A stretch of DNA of 29,811 bases from UBA2093 sp044340485 (GCA_044340485.1 JBIITN010000023.1:1-29811); one strand, 5' to 3'; numbered from the stretch's first letter, positions 1-8,134 are shown. Numbers and translations: made by a program. The notes: a model not told the origin generated them from the sequence alone.

Positions 1-1179
1 GAGGACGCCCGACCGCGTCAACGACGTGATGACGACCGACCGTCGCGGCCGCGTCGCGATGATGACAGACCGTCGCGTCCGCGTCGCGATGACGACAGAC
101 GAGGTCCGCGTCGCGATGACGATCGACCGCGTCAACGACGTGATGACGACAGACCAGCGCGCCCGCGTCGTGATGATCGTAGAGATGACAGACCACGTTC
201 GCGTCGCGAAGACGACAGACCGTCGCGTCCGCGTCGCGATGATGACAGACGAGGTCCACGTCGCGATGACGACCGACCAATGACAGAAGCAAGACGGCGT
301 TCGCGTGAAGTACGTGAACGAACCGGTGGTCGGCAAACAGAATTATCGATGTCACAGCCTCCGAAACGCTCACGTGAGGAATGGATTGATGAAGGTTCGA
401 TACGTGATGGCCAGTCGCGCCGTGGCTCCTCTGCGAGACCGCAAGGAAAACCTCGTACTGGCGTTAGTCAACATGTAATCCGTAAGACTGGTGGCGCACG
501 CGCGCGTACTAGTACTCGACCAGCTCGTGGTGGACGTCGTGAAGTACGCGCGATGGATGCAGTAGTGGAAGAAATCGAGCGCGCGGTAGGCGCTCGTGCA
601 TCTGGTCGCGTTTTGCGTCGTTATGAAGCTGCGCTTGCAAGTTTTGAAGCGCACCGTTATAGCGAGGCTCGTATCGTATTAGTGCCACTTGCCAGAGAAT
701 GTGCAGATGTCGCAGCAATTCGGGAGCTATTGGGTCTGTGCTACTACCGTGAGAGCAATTGGAAAAAAGCTGTCGAACACATTGAGGCATCGCTAGCGCT
801 TAATCCCGGATGGATTTTCAATCATGCTGTACTTGCTGACTGTCACCGAGCGTTAGGTAATTTCTCACGAGTTGATGAACTGTGGGAAGAAATAGGAGAG
901 GCGTCTCCTCACCCCGAACTACTTGCAGAAGCGCGCATTGTGTATGCGATGTCCAATGTCGACCAAGGCGATCTCACGAAAGCATTGTCGATAATGGTGA
1001 AAACGCTGACAACACCCAAACGTATTCAGGAGTACCACCTGAGGCAATGGTATGTGCTTGCAGATATTCACGATCGACTCGGCAACATCATTAAGGCGCG
1101 CGAAGTTTTCGAACGCATTGCAGACGTGGATCCCAATTTTGCTGATGTTGCAGAACGTATGAGCGACTTGGGCGCCTAA
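1..1179 (+). CDS. TPR-repeat protein with Arg/Asp/Pro-rich repetitive N-terminus (5' end outside window)
   Basis: The reading frame is open from base 1, so the ATG at 280 is probably internal and the true start lies upstream. The first ~93 codons encode nine tandem units of 9-10 residues on the plan R-P-x-R-P-R-R-D-D-D, a highly charged and surely disordered tract. A second basic, low-complexity linker runs to about base 560. The last ~200 residues form paired helices of tetratricopeptide type (for example GLCYYRESNWKKAVEHIEAS followed by LNPGW), which usually mediate protein-protein contacts. In M. tuberculosis a TPR protein (Rv1691) sits just upstream of the phosphatase-tlyA-nadK-recN run, so this is likely its positional equivalent. 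Here three extra genes separate it from that run. Its molecular role is not known. The TPR assignment is confident; no enzymatic motif is visible. Confidence 0.8.
   Translation, partial: EDARPRQRRDDDRPSRPRRDDDRPSRPRRDDDRRGPRRDDDRPRQRRDDDRPARPRRDDRRDDRPRSRREDDRPSRPRRDDDRRGPRRDDDRPMTEARRRSREVRERTGGRQTELSMSQPPKRSREEWIDEGSIRDGQSRRGSSARPQGKPRTGVSQHVIRKTGGARARTSTRPARGGRREVRAMDAVVEEIERAVGARASGRVLRRYEAALASFEAHRYSEARIVLVPLARECADVAAIRELLGLCYYRESNWKKAVEHIEASLALNPGWIFNHAVLADCHRALGNFSRVDELWEEIGEASPHPELLAEARIVYAMSNVDQGDLTKALSIMVKTLTTPKRIQEYHLRQWYVLADIHDRLGNIIKAREVFERIADVDPNFADVAERMSDLGA
10..278 (+). repeat. Degenerate in-frame tandem repeats encoding R/D-rich units
   Basis: Units of 27 or 30 bases (one of 39) are repeated head to tail. 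Bases 10-36 recur identically at 124-150. Bases 67-128 recur at 217-278 with three differences, at 93/243, 108/258 and 123/273. All three fall at third codon positions of the TPR gene frame and are synonymous. The array is therefore protein-coding and selected at protein level; it is not a CRISPR or an intergenic satellite. Confidence 0.85.
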
Positions 1180-1230
1180 TTCGCGTTGTATAGATGCCAC
1201 ATGGGTTGATGTTGCGCACACACGTGCTGT

Positions 1231-1617
1231 ATGTCATCGCGTACAACCACCGCTACAGCACTTGCTCATGCATCCGATAGTTCTTTAAATGTCTGTGTAC
1301 TTATTGGTGAGGTCATCGGCGAGCCAATCTCAACCGAACTACATGATGGGCAGCAGGTCACAAACTTCGACATCGTTACCTATACCGACGAGGGTCGCTC
1401 GGCCGTCCCAGTTGTCCTTGTCGATGCTTCGATCATTCCGGCTGTCGGGGATCACATCTGTGCGGTTGGATTTGTGAGAAAACGATTTTTTCGCTCGGGT
1501 TCGTCGGTACAAAGCCGTACTGAGGTAGTTGTTCAAAAGAGTGTCAAAGTGCGACAAAGGGCACAGATGCAGCGTCTTCTTGAAAAGACCGCTGATGACC
1601 TTCTGACAGCGGGGTAG
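1231..1617 (+). CDS. Divergent single-stranded DNA-binding (SSB-like) OB-fold protein
   Basis: This is a 128-residue protein. Residues ~19-110 read as an OB fold of the bacterial SSB family: LNVCVLIGEVIGEP, then a short hairpin and VTNFDIVTYTDEG, then VPVVLVDASIIPAVGDHICAVGFVRKRFF and a closing strand with TEVVVQ. It would bind single-stranded DNA, perhaps during repair. It lacks the acidic C-terminal tail ending in IPF that housekeeping SSBs use to recruit partners, ending instead in a short helix (LLEKTADDLLTAG). It is also shorter than usual (housekeeping SSBs are ~160-180 residues). It is thus more likely an accessory paralog than the replicative SSB. It lies 51 bases after the TPR gene, with no clear ribosome-binding site before its ATG. 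An in-frame stop at 1207 limits upstream extension. Confidence 0.6.
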   Translation: MSSRTTTATALAHASDSSLNVCVLIGEVIGEPISTELHDGQQVTNFDIVTYTDEGRSAVPVVLVDASIIPAVGDHICAVGFVRKRFFRSGSSVQSRTEVVVQKSVKVRQRAQMQRLLEKTADDLLTAG

Positions 1618-1630
1618 CGCTGACTACTGT
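1603..1630 (+). promoter_or_regulatory. Candidate promoter for class I aldolase gene
   Basis: CTGACA (1603-1608) is one mismatch from the TTGACA -35 consensus. It is followed after 16 bases by TACTGT (1625-1630), which fits TAnnnT. Transcription would start near 1637 and give a ~36-base leader that holds the hairpin at 1641-1656 and the GGAGG at 1661. The box overlaps the end of the SSB-like gene. Predicted by eye only. Confidence 0.4.
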
Positions 1631-1640
1631 GGTGAACGGT

Positions 1641-1656
1641 ATGCGCACGGGCGCAT
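1641..1656 (+). promoter_or_regulatory. Perfect 6-bp hairpin in the aldolase leader
   Basis: ATGCGC (1641-1646), a four-base loop ACGG, and GCGCAT (1651-1656) form a perfect inverted repeat ending 4 bases before the Shine-Dalgarno GGAGG. It could modulate ribosome access or mRNA stability. No T-tract follows, so it is not a typical terminator. Confidence 0.4.
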
Positions 1657-1660
1657 GGCC

Positions 1661-1665
1661 GGAGG
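1661..1665 (+). promoter_or_regulatory. Ribosome-binding site that sets the aldolase start
   Basis: GGAGG lies 7 bases before the ATG at 1673. It lies downstream of the other in-frame ATG (1655) and so excludes that codon as the main start. Confidence 0.7.
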
Positions 1666-1672
1666 TTTGATC

Positions 1673-2725
1673 ATGGACGTATCGTCATTGCTCGGAGCAG
1701 AAGCCGATTCATTGCTATCGCATAAGTGTTCGGGGATTCCCGCGTCATCTCTGACTCACCCTGGTGGGGACTTTATTGACCGAGTATTTGCAGGTAGCGA
1801 TCGTTCACCACAGGTACTGCGCAGCCTCGGTGCACTGTACAACTCTGGTCGTCTTGCGGGCTCTGGGTACGTATCGATTCTTCCTGTTGACCAAGGAATC
1901 GAACACTCTGGAGCAGCGAGCTTTGCTCCCAACCCGGCCTACTTTGACCCCGCAAACATCGTGGAGCTCGCGCTCGAGGGTGGTTGCAATGCGGTGGCAA
2001 CAACGTTTGGCGTCTTAGGTGCAGTGAGTCGTAAGTACGCCCACCGCATTCCCTTCATCGTCAAGATCAACCACAATGAGCTACTCACATATCCCAACCG
2101 TTTTGATCAAGTGATGTTCGGTTCAGTACGCCAGGCATACGACCTTGGCGCTGCAGGAGTGGGCGCCACTATTTATTTCGGTTCACCAGAATCCACCCGC
2201 CAAATTCAAGAAGTCGCGACGGCATTCAAAGAAGCACATGATCTTGGAATGTTCACTGTGTTGTGGTGCTACTTGCGCAATAACGATTTCAAAAAAGATG
2301 GGGTTGATTATCACGTATCTGCCGACTTGACCGGACAAGCCAACCACATCGGCGTGACTATCGAAGCCGACATCATCAAGCAAAAACTGCCTGAAAATAA
2401 CGGTGGCTACAATGCTTTTTCTGGTTATGGCAAGACTTCGTCAAAGGTCTATGAATCATTGACCACCGACCATCCAATTGATTTGGCTCGTTGGCAAGTA
2501 GCGAACTGCTACATGGGTCGCATTGGTCTGATTAACTCTGGTGGCGAATCAAAAGGTGCTGGCGACATGGCTGCTGCTGTCAAGACCGCTGTGATCAACA
2601 AACGTGCTGGTGGCCAGGGTCTGATCTCTGGTCGCAAGGCCTTCCAGCGACCTATGACAGAGGGTGTGGAATTGCTACAAGCAATTCAAGATGTGTATCT
2701 CGATCCGAAGATCACAATCGCATAG
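1673..2725 (+). CDS. fbaB: Class I fructose-bisphosphate aldolase (DhnA/FbaB type)
   Basis: This enzyme cleaves fructose 1,6-bisphosphate to dihydroxyacetone phosphate and glyceraldehyde 3-phosphate, or runs in reverse for gluconeogenesis, through a lysine Schiff base in a TIM barrel. From the ATG at 1673, chosen for its GGAGG, the protein has 350 residues, the size of E. coli FbaB. Segments typical of FbaB are visible: ILPVDQGIEH, IPFIVKINHNE, SADLTGQANH, EADIIKQKLPENNGGY, ANCYMGR.GLINSGG, and the C-terminus DVYLDPKITIA. Lys236 in IIKQK is the candidate Schiff-base residue. The gene appears to have its own promoter (1603-1630) and is convergent with the DUF1015 gene, so it is probably monocistronic. 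The family call is very secure. Confidence 0.95.
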   Translation: MDVSSLLGAEADSLLSHKCSGIPASSLTHPGGDFIDRVFAGSDRSPQVLRSLGALYNSGRLAGSGYVSILPVDQGIEHSGAASFAPNPAYFDPANIVELALEGGCNAVATTFGVLGAVSRKYAHRIPFIVKINHNELLTYPNRFDQVMFGSVRQAYDLGAAGVGATIYFGSPESTRQIQEVATAFKEAHDLGMFTVLWCYLRNNDFKKDGVDYHVSADLTGQANHIGVTIEADIIKQKLPENNGGYNAFSGYGKTSSKVYESLTTDHPIDLARWQVANCYMGRIGLINSGGESKGAGDMAAAVKTAVINKRAGGQGLISGRKAFQRPMTEGVELLQAIQDVYLDPKITIA

Positions 2726-2764
2726 CTCCGTTCTCGATCTACATAATTCGTACAGGGACAACAG

Positions 2765-2788
2765 AAATGGCGCACTAAGCGCGCATTT
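2765..2788. terminator. Candidate bidirectional stem-loop between convergent genes
   Basis: AAATG (2765-2769) plus GCGC (2770-2773) pairs with GCGC (2779-2782) and CATTT (2784-2788), leaving one bulged G and a 5-base loop. It sits at the junction of the aldolase gene and the convergent DUF1015 gene and contains the latter's stop codon. No long U-tract follows on either strand, so intrinsic termination is uncertain. Confidence 0.35.
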
Positions 2789-3986
2789 GTCGCATGACAA
2801 GACCAGTTCGCAACTTCGGCGTAAAGAACGTTGATTTCGGTGGCATGAGTTCGCCAGTGTGTGCAGTGCGTCGGATTTCTTCAAGGCTCACGGGACGAAT
2901 GAGAATTGCGCACTCTGCATCGCTTGTAGTCAATCGTGTGATCACATCAGTAACACCGTGTTGATAGCTCACGTCGTGTGGCGTGTTCGCTAGTGCATGT
3001 TCGAGACGTGCACTGTCGAGTGCTCGCACGCCGGTAAAAGTATCTTCTTTTGGATGTAGGTACACACCAGTGCCATCGGGAAATACAACACAGAGAACAC
3101 CGTGTGTCGACATGTGTGAGATTGTGCGCGGCGACACTTGGCCAGCATCACTTGTGTCGTAATGCAGAGACAAAGCATTGACGAGTTCGTCGGCAGAAAT
3201 GTTGTTGTACAGACGATGAATGGCGGCAACACTGAGTTGTTCGTCAATGAGTTCGCCCACGTAGGTCATTGTGAGCTCCGCATCAGCAGCACCGTTGTGT
3301 CGACCACCGGTTCCTTTCTGTCGCTGTTCGTCGCGATACGTGCGACTGATTGCATAGCGATGGTGCCCATCTGCAATGAGGACAGGCTGTGCAGAGACAC
3401 ACTCAGAGATGGCCGCTACTCGCAGCGGATCAGTGACCCTTTCGATGTGGTGAAAGACTCCATCTTCATCGGTGCATGTGGCAATAGTTTCTGCCGGATC
3501 ACGGAGAAGATCGGTGAGACCCGAACTGAGAGAGAGGCCCCACACAGGGCTCAAATTTGTTTGTGTGGCACGGGTGAGATCGAGGCGATCGGTCTTTGCT
3601 TTTGGTGTGGTGCGTTCATGAGGTAGAACTCCACCTGATCCTTCGTCGACTACTTCCAGTGCTCCAACAACGCCAATGGTGGTGCGTGAATCGCCAGCTT
3701 CATCTGTAAATGTCATCCGATAGATGGAAAAACTTGGTTGATCGTCAGTAATCAGAACACCAGATGACACCCAGTCGGCGAGCGTGGTTGCACATTCTTG
3801 GTAACGACCTGGACCATCAGATTCGATCGGATAATCGAGAGCGACAATGTTGTGTGGATGGTGTTTTGCATATGTGGCGCGCACCGACTCATCAAAAACG
3901 TCGTACGGCGGGGAGGTGACAGCGGTGATGTCGACCGAGGATGAGGTCAAATAGCGAAGAGCGGGGAAAGGTTCGAATCGTGGCAC
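2775..3986 (-). CDS. DUF1015 family protein of unknown function
   Basis: About 403 residues. DUF1015 (COG4198) motifs are clear: N-terminal PRFEPFPALRY, SPPYDV (25-30), HHPHNIVAL, the lysine-rich HERTTPKAKTDR (123-134) and ADGHHRYAISRTYRDE (205 on). The family is widespread and conserved but has no established biochemical function. The conserved His/Lys/Arg patches suggest an enzyme or phosphate binding, which is inference. I chose the GTG at 3986 because it gives MPRFEPFPALRY, which I take to be the usual family N-terminus. TTG 4022 and GTG 4013 extend it, but those starts run into the divergent phosphatase gene. The gene stands alone on the minus strand between aldolase and the tlyA operon. 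Confidence 0.85.
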   Translation of the reverse strand: MPRFEPFPALRYLTSSSVDITAVTSPPYDVFDESVRATYAKHHPHNIVALDYPIESDGPGRYQECATTLADWVSSGVLITDDQPSFSIYRMTFTDEAGDSRTTIGVVGALEVVDEGSGGVLPHERTTPKAKTDRLDLTRATQTNLSPVWGLSLSSGLTDLLRDPAETIATCTDEDGVFHHIERVTDPLRVAAISECVSAQPVLIADGHHRYAISRTYRDEQRQKGTGGRHNGAADAELTMTYVGELIDEQLSVAAIHRLYNNISADELVNALSLHYDTSDAGQVSPRTISHMSTHGVLCVVFPDGTGVYLHPKEDTFTGVRALDSARLEHALANTPHDVSYQHGVTDVITRLTTSDAECAILIRPVSLEEIRRTAHTGELMPPKSTFFTPKLRTGLVMRQMRA

Positions 3987-4014
3987 GTCATACAGGGTGG
4001 CAGGATGTAGCACT

Positions 4015-4824
4015 GTGAGCAAAAGCGGACGCCCAAAGATTGTGCTGTGTGACCTCGATGGTGTGGTGTGGCTTGCTCACATCCCAATTGCGGGTTCTGT
4101 GGAAGCGGTCGCTCGGTTACGGCAAGCGGGCATTCGGGTTCTATTCGTCACGAACAACTCGTTCTCATTGTTGTCAGAACACGAACAGGCGTTGAAAAAC
4201 ATCGGCATCCAGGCCTCCGGAGACGTGATCTCTTCGGCAATGTCGGCAGCCGTTCCGATGCGCGCTGGTCAACGTGCTCTCGTGTGTGGCGGTAGAGGGC
4301 TCGTTGAGGCTCTTGAAGCCAAAGGAGTGGAAGTAGTGCTCGCCCATGAAGAACCCGGAGCGACTGGCCCCTTTGATGCGGTGGTAGTGGGGCTACATAA
4401 ACAGTTTTCATACGACGTGTTAGACGATGCACAGCGAGCGGTGCGTGCGGGAGCGCGGTTGATTGGATCCAATGAAGATTCCACGTACCCAACTCCACAT
4501 GGGCCAACACCTGGTGGTGGCGCTGTGCTGGCAGCGATCGCCACGGCGGCAGATACGACGCCACTTGTTACTGGAAAACCACACCACACGATGGCCGCAT
4601 TGGTGCAAGACATGTGCGGGGATGTGGTCGGCCATGAGCTGATGATGATTGGTGACCGACCAAACACCGACGGAGCGTTTGCACGCTCGTTGTCGTGTCG
4701 ATTCGGGTTAGTTCTCTCGGGAGTGACATCACAGGACGCCGTACGAGATTTTGAAATGCATGACGGCGACATGGTGGCAAGTGATCTATCTGGAATTGTG
4801 GACCAGATCATGGGATTGTCATGA
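4015..4824 (+). CDS. HAD-superfamily class IIA phosphatase (NagD / glycerol-3-phosphate phosphatase-like)
   Basis: 269 residues from GTG 4015, preceded by AGGA at a plausible distance; GTG 3997 is an alternative. HAD motif I is CDLDGVVW (Asp13 nucleophile, Asp15 acid/base) and motif II is FVTNNS. The lysine of motif III lies in TGKPHHTM and motif IV is MIGDRPNTDGAFA. A C2-type cap lies between motifs II and III. The family dephosphorylates small phosphometabolites in the cytoplasm. The gene directly upstream of tlyA in M. tuberculosis (Rv1692) is reported as a glycerol-3-phosphate phosphatase, so this substrate is likely from synteny but not proven. The gene starts an operon with tlyA and nadK through a 4-base ATGA overlap. 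Confidence 0.85.
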   Translation: MSKSGRPKIVLCDLDGVVWLAHIPIAGSVEAVARLRQAGIRVLFVTNNSFSLLSEHEQALKNIGIQASGDVISSAMSAAVPMRAGQRALVCGGRGLVEALEAKGVEVVLAHEEPGATGPFDAVVVGLHKQFSYDVLDDAQRAVRAGARLIGSNEDSTYPTPHGPTPGGGAVLAAIATAADTTPLVTGKPHHTMAALVQDMCGDVVGHELMMIGDRPNTDGAFARSLSCRFGLVLSGVTSQDAVRDFEMHDGDMVASDLSGIVDQIMGLS

Positions 4825-5594
4825 GTCGCATCCGTCTAGACGTTGCGATGGTGGATCGAGGACTCTGTGGGAGTCGCAGTGAAGCTGCAGCATTGATCGA
4901 GGCCGGAACTGTGAGGGTGGCTGGAGTCATTGCCGACAAATCGTCGCGCCTGGTGTCTCGTACGGAAGACATAGTGGTTGTTCAGCCGAAACGTTTTGTA
5001 AGCCGTGGTGGCGACAAATTGTTACATGCACTCGAGCACTTTCATATCAATGTTGCGCGGCGTTCAGTTTTGGATGCAGGGTCTTCAACGGGCGGATTCA
5101 CGGACTGTGTCTTGCAACACGGCGCGCGTCGGGTTGCTGCGTTTGATGTTGGCAAAGCGCAACTTCATGATCGACTACATCGTGATGATCGTGTATCGGT
5201 GTATGAAGGTGTCAACTTGCGATATGTGACAAAAGACGACCTTCCGTTTGACTGCTCCTTAGCCGTTGTAGATGTGTCATTTATTTCGCTAGAGAAAATC
5301 TTGCCAGTGTTATGCGAGGTGCTCACTTCTGAAGAGGGATTTCCGATCATTGAGATGGTTCTTTTGGTAAAGCCACAGTTTGAAGCAGGGCGCGAAGAGG
5401 TGTCTCGCGGAAGGGGCGTCATCACCGACCCAGAAACACATCTTCGCGTGGTCAGCAAAATTGCAGACTTCGTTGGGGACCTCGGCTGTAGTGTCGTGGG
5501 AACGACGGAGTCACCAATAAAAGGCGCCGACGGAAACACGGAGTTTCTTATGTACGTGACATGCCATGACACAGGTGGGTGTGAACAGTCATGA
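4821..5594 (+). CDS. tlyA: TlyA-type rRNA 2'-O-methyltransferase
   Basis: 257 residues. An N-terminal S4 RNA-binding domain (~4-60, with RLDVAMVDRGLCGSRSEAAALI) is joined to an FtsJ/RrmJ-like Rossmann methyltransferase domain. The SAM-binding motif is LDAGSSTGGFTDC (Asp85 on). Lys66 in SRGGDKL, the aspartate in VVDVSFISLEK and the lysine in LLVKPQFEAGREE match the catalytic tetrad of this family. In mycobacteria TlyA methylates C1409 of 16S and C1920 of 23S rRNA and makes ribosomes sensitive to capreomycin. The ATG overlaps the phosphatase stop by 4 bases and the gene's own stop overlaps nadK the same way, so translation is probably coupled. The assignment is secure. Confidence 0.95.
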   Translation: MSRIRLDVAMVDRGLCGSRSEAAALIEAGTVRVAGVIADKSSRLVSRTEDIVVVQPKRFVSRGGDKLLHALEHFHINVARRSVLDAGSSTGGFTDCVLQHGARRVAAFDVGKAQLHDRLHRDDRVSVYEGVNLRYVTKDDLPFDCSLAVVDVSFISLEKILPVLCEVLTSEEGFPIIEMVLLVKPQFEAGREEVSRGRGVITDPETHLRVVSKIADFVGDLGCSVVGTTESPIKGADGNTEFLMYVTCHDTGGCEQS

Positions 5595-6448
5595 GTCGGA
5601 TTGGGCTTGCGATACATCGGTTTCGTGACGATGCAGCGACAACCGCGAAAGCAATAGCTGAGTGGGCATTGTCGACAGGTCACACGGTGTGTGTGCTGAA
5701 CGATGACGCTGCAACAGTGGGCGTGCCCGTGCAGACTGTCAACACATTTGCCGACGTCGATCTATTGGTCGCATTAGGCGGTGATGGGACCATGTTGCGT
5801 GCGGTGCAATTGGTGGGTGGTCATCCAGTTCCGATCATCGGGGTGAACATCGGATTATTGGGTTATCTCACTTCGGTGGAACCCGACCACGCCCTGTTGG
5901 CTGTCCAAAAGTGGTGCATGGGGAACTGTGATGTCGATTATTCATATGAAGATCGCATGCTGTTAGAGGTAGTGGTGTCTGTCGATGGTTCCACCACCAA
6001 TCGCCATCTGGCGCTGAATGAAGTTGTGATTGAAAAGTCGGGCCCAGGACACACGGTGCGACTTGGGGTGCACATAGATGGCGCTCCATTCACTACGTAC
6101 GCAGCCGACGGACTGATCATTGCCACACCCACCGGATCTACTGCTTATGCCATGTCAGTTCGAGGCCCCATTTTGTCCCCACGTCTCCGGGCAGTGCTGC
6201 TTGCGCCGGTGTCGCCACACATGTTGTTTGATCGGTCTCTTGTTCTCGATGCGGCCGAACCAGTTCGAGTCGATGTACTTGGCTATCGCGGAGTCAATGT
6301 GGCAATTGACGGTACACCAGTGGGTGAGTTATCAGAAAATGGTTGTGTAGACGTGCGGGCAGCATCACAAGTAGCACGTTTCGTCACATTTGAGGATCGT
6401 CATTTTCATCAGATACTTAAATCGAAATTTGGATTATCAGATCGGTAA
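5591..6448 (+). CDS. nadK: NAD kinase
   Basis: 285 residues. The enzyme phosphorylates NAD to NADP with ATP or polyphosphate. Diagnostic motifs are LVALGGDGTMLRA (GGDG at 63-66), GVNIGLLGYLT, the NE motif in LALNEVVIEKSGPG, ATPTGSTAYAMSVRGPILSP and the late VAIDG. Length is normal for bacterial NadK. It overlaps tlyA by 4 bases and is followed after 3 bases by recN. The trio tlyA-nadK-recN is a conserved actinobacterial arrangement. Nothing is missing or truncated. Confidence 0.96.
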   Translation: MSRIGLAIHRFRDDAATTAKAIAEWALSTGHTVCVLNDDAATVGVPVQTVNTFADVDLLVALGGDGTMLRAVQLVGGHPVPIIGVNIGLLGYLTSVEPDHALLAVQKWCMGNCDVDYSYEDRMLLEVVVSVDGSTTNRHLALNEVVIEKSGPGHTVRLGVHIDGAPFTTYAADGLIIATPTGSTAYAMSVRGPILSPRLRAVLLAPVSPHMLFDRSLVLDAAEPVRVDVLGYRGVNVAIDGTPVGELSENGCVDVRAASQVARFVTFEDRHFHQILKSKFGLSDR

Positions 6449-6451
6449 ACC

Positions 6452-8134
6452 ATGCTCGTTGAGCTGCACATAGAAAATCTTGGAGTGATCGAGTCACTGC
6501 GTCTACCCATTCGCGATGGGTTCACAGTGCTCACAGGTGAAACCGGTGCTGGCAAAACCATGCTGGTGGAGGCAATCAATCTGGTAGTGGGCGGACGTGC
6601 TGACGCCGCAGTGGTACGAACCGGTGCCTCTGAAGCTCGTGTTGAAGCCTTGTTTCATGTGCCACGAAGTGACACAAGCGCAGCAGACACGGTGGAGGAA
6701 ATCATCCTCACCCGCATAGTGCCAATTGATGGGCGCAGTCGCGCCTATATCAACAATCGACCAGTAACTGTTGCAAGCCTTGGAGAAGTCGGTGCAGACC
6801 TCATCGACATTCACGGTCAACACGCACATCAAAAATTGTTGTCCGCGAAAGCCCAGCGCGAAGCCCTCGACCAATTCGCAAATGTCGATCTGTCGCCTAT
6901 CAATGCGATTCGACAACAACTTGTCGAGATCGAAGCAAACATGGCAGCGCTTGGTGGGGATGAACGAATGCGCGCTCGCGAGATCGATTTGCTGACGTTC
7001 CAATGCAACGAGATAGAAGGAACCGCTATTGAGGGTGCTGATGAAGATAAGCGCTTGCAAGACGAGGAAGACGTCTTATCAGATGCAGTTAACATTCGCG
7101 AGGCGTTGTTGCGGTGTGTAGAGGCGTTGAGCGCCGACGACGGCGCAATTGATCGAGTGGGCTCAGCGGTGGCATCTATCGAAACAGCCAAGTTGTCACC
7201 GGAACTTGCTTCACGCTTGCAGGCGATTTTTGCCGATCTTGACGATGTTGCAAGTGAGGTTCGAGGTGTAGCCGAATCAGTGGAAGAGAACCCCGAACGT
7301 TTGTCTGAGATTCGTGAGCGTCGCCGTATTCTTCGCGACATCATGAAGAAATATGGAGACACGCTGGGTGAGGTCGTCGTCTTTGGCCGTGAGGCGCGTC
7401 AACGTCTCGATGAACTCAGCAGTTACTCGGCAAGAATCAGAGAACTCGAAGAGGATAAAGAGCACACTCTTCGGGCGTTGCGCGGTGCACAAGAGGTTGT
7501 GGGTGCTGCTCGTCGAGGCGCAGCGAGCGCATTGAGTGGCGAAATTACCCATCGGTTAGTTGCGCTGGCGATGGAAAATGCTCACCTCGTCGTGAATGTG
7601 GGAGATTCTCCTGAAGACCCAGCCGGCGATCAGGTGGTGTTTTTGTTATCGGCAAATCCGGGTAGTCCTTTGCTGCCTCTCACAAAGGTTGCAAGCGGCG
7701 GTGAATTAGCGCGCACAATGCTGTCCCTGCGTCTCACCTTGTCCACAGAGCCGGCCACGATGATCTTCGATGAAGTTGATGCAGGAATCGGTGGGGCTGC
7801 AGCCGTAGCGGTCGCCGACGCGCTCGCGCAGCTGGGCAGTCGCCATCAAGTGCTTGCGGTAACACACTTGGGCCAAATGGCAGCTACCGCCCATCATCAC
7901 GTACACGTGTCGAAGGAAGTGCGCAATGGTAATACTTTCGGACAGGCGAGAGAACTGTCTCGCGACGAACGCGTCGAAGAATTGGCTCGCATGTTGTCAG
8001 GTGGTCTTGCAGACGAAAGTGCTCGAGATCACGCGCGTGAAATGCTCGCTGTGGCGTCGGCAGAGACCGGTAAAGACGCATCTGTAAGAACTTCTTCTGC
8101 GAAAGGCAAGACCCGTCGACGAACTGGGTTATGA
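6452..8134 (+). CDS. recN: DNA repair ATPase RecN
   Basis: 560 residues, an SMC-like ATPase for double-strand-break repair that holds DNA ends or sister chromatids together. The Walker A motif is GETGAGKT (29-36), close to the N-terminus as in RecN. The middle (~160-390) is rich in Glu, Arg and Ala heptads typical of coiled coil. The ABC signature is SGGELARTMLSLRL and Walker B is MIFDEVDAGIGG; a late HLGQMAA segment provides the switch histidine. It begins 3 bases after nadK with no strong ribosome-binding site, which suggests coupling. The C-terminal extension (KDASVRTSSAKGKTRRRTGL) is basic and likely disordered. Confidence 0.95.
   Translation: MLVELHIENLGVIESLRLPIRDGFTVLTGETGAGKTMLVEAINLVVGGRADAAVVRTGASEARVEALFHVPRSDTSAADTVEEIILTRIVPIDGRSRAYINNRPVTVASLGEVGADLIDIHGQHAHQKLLSAKAQREALDQFANVDLSPINAIRQQLVEIEANMAALGGDERMRAREIDLLTFQCNEIEGTAIEGADEDKRLQDEEDVLSDAVNIREALLRCVEALSADDGAIDRVGSAVASIETAKLSPELASRLQAIFADLDDVASEVRGVAESVEENPERLSEIRERRRILRDIMKKYGDTLGEVVVFGREARQRLDELSSYSARIRELEEDKEHTLRALRGAQEVVGAARRGAASALSGEITHRLVALAMENAHLVVNVGDSPEDPAGDQVVFLLSANPGSPLLPLTKVASGGELARTMLSLRLTLSTEPATMIFDEVDAGIGGAAAVAVADALAQLGSRHQVLAVTHLGQMAATAHHHVHVSKEVRNGNTFGQARELSRDERVEELARMLSGGLADESARDHAREMLAVASAETGKDASVRTSSAKGKTRRRTGL

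Noticed and set aside
26..283. 85-codon open frame rich in Met, Thr, Asp and Arg
   Set aside because: It is a shifted reading of the R/D/P repeat. Differences between repeat copies are synonymous only in the TPR frame, not in this one.
1..283. Possible CRISPR-like or satellite repeat array
   Set aside because: Units are adjacent, lack unique spacers, have codon-multiple lengths and are in frame with the TPR gene.
3138..3626. 162-codon plus-strand open frame inside the DUF1015 gene
   Set aside because: It lies fully antisense to a clear family member and its translation shows no recognisable domain.
4148..4811. Minus-strand open frames of 138 and 180 codons within the phosphatase gene
   Set aside because: They are antisense shadows of a well-supported HAD protein with no domain features of their own.
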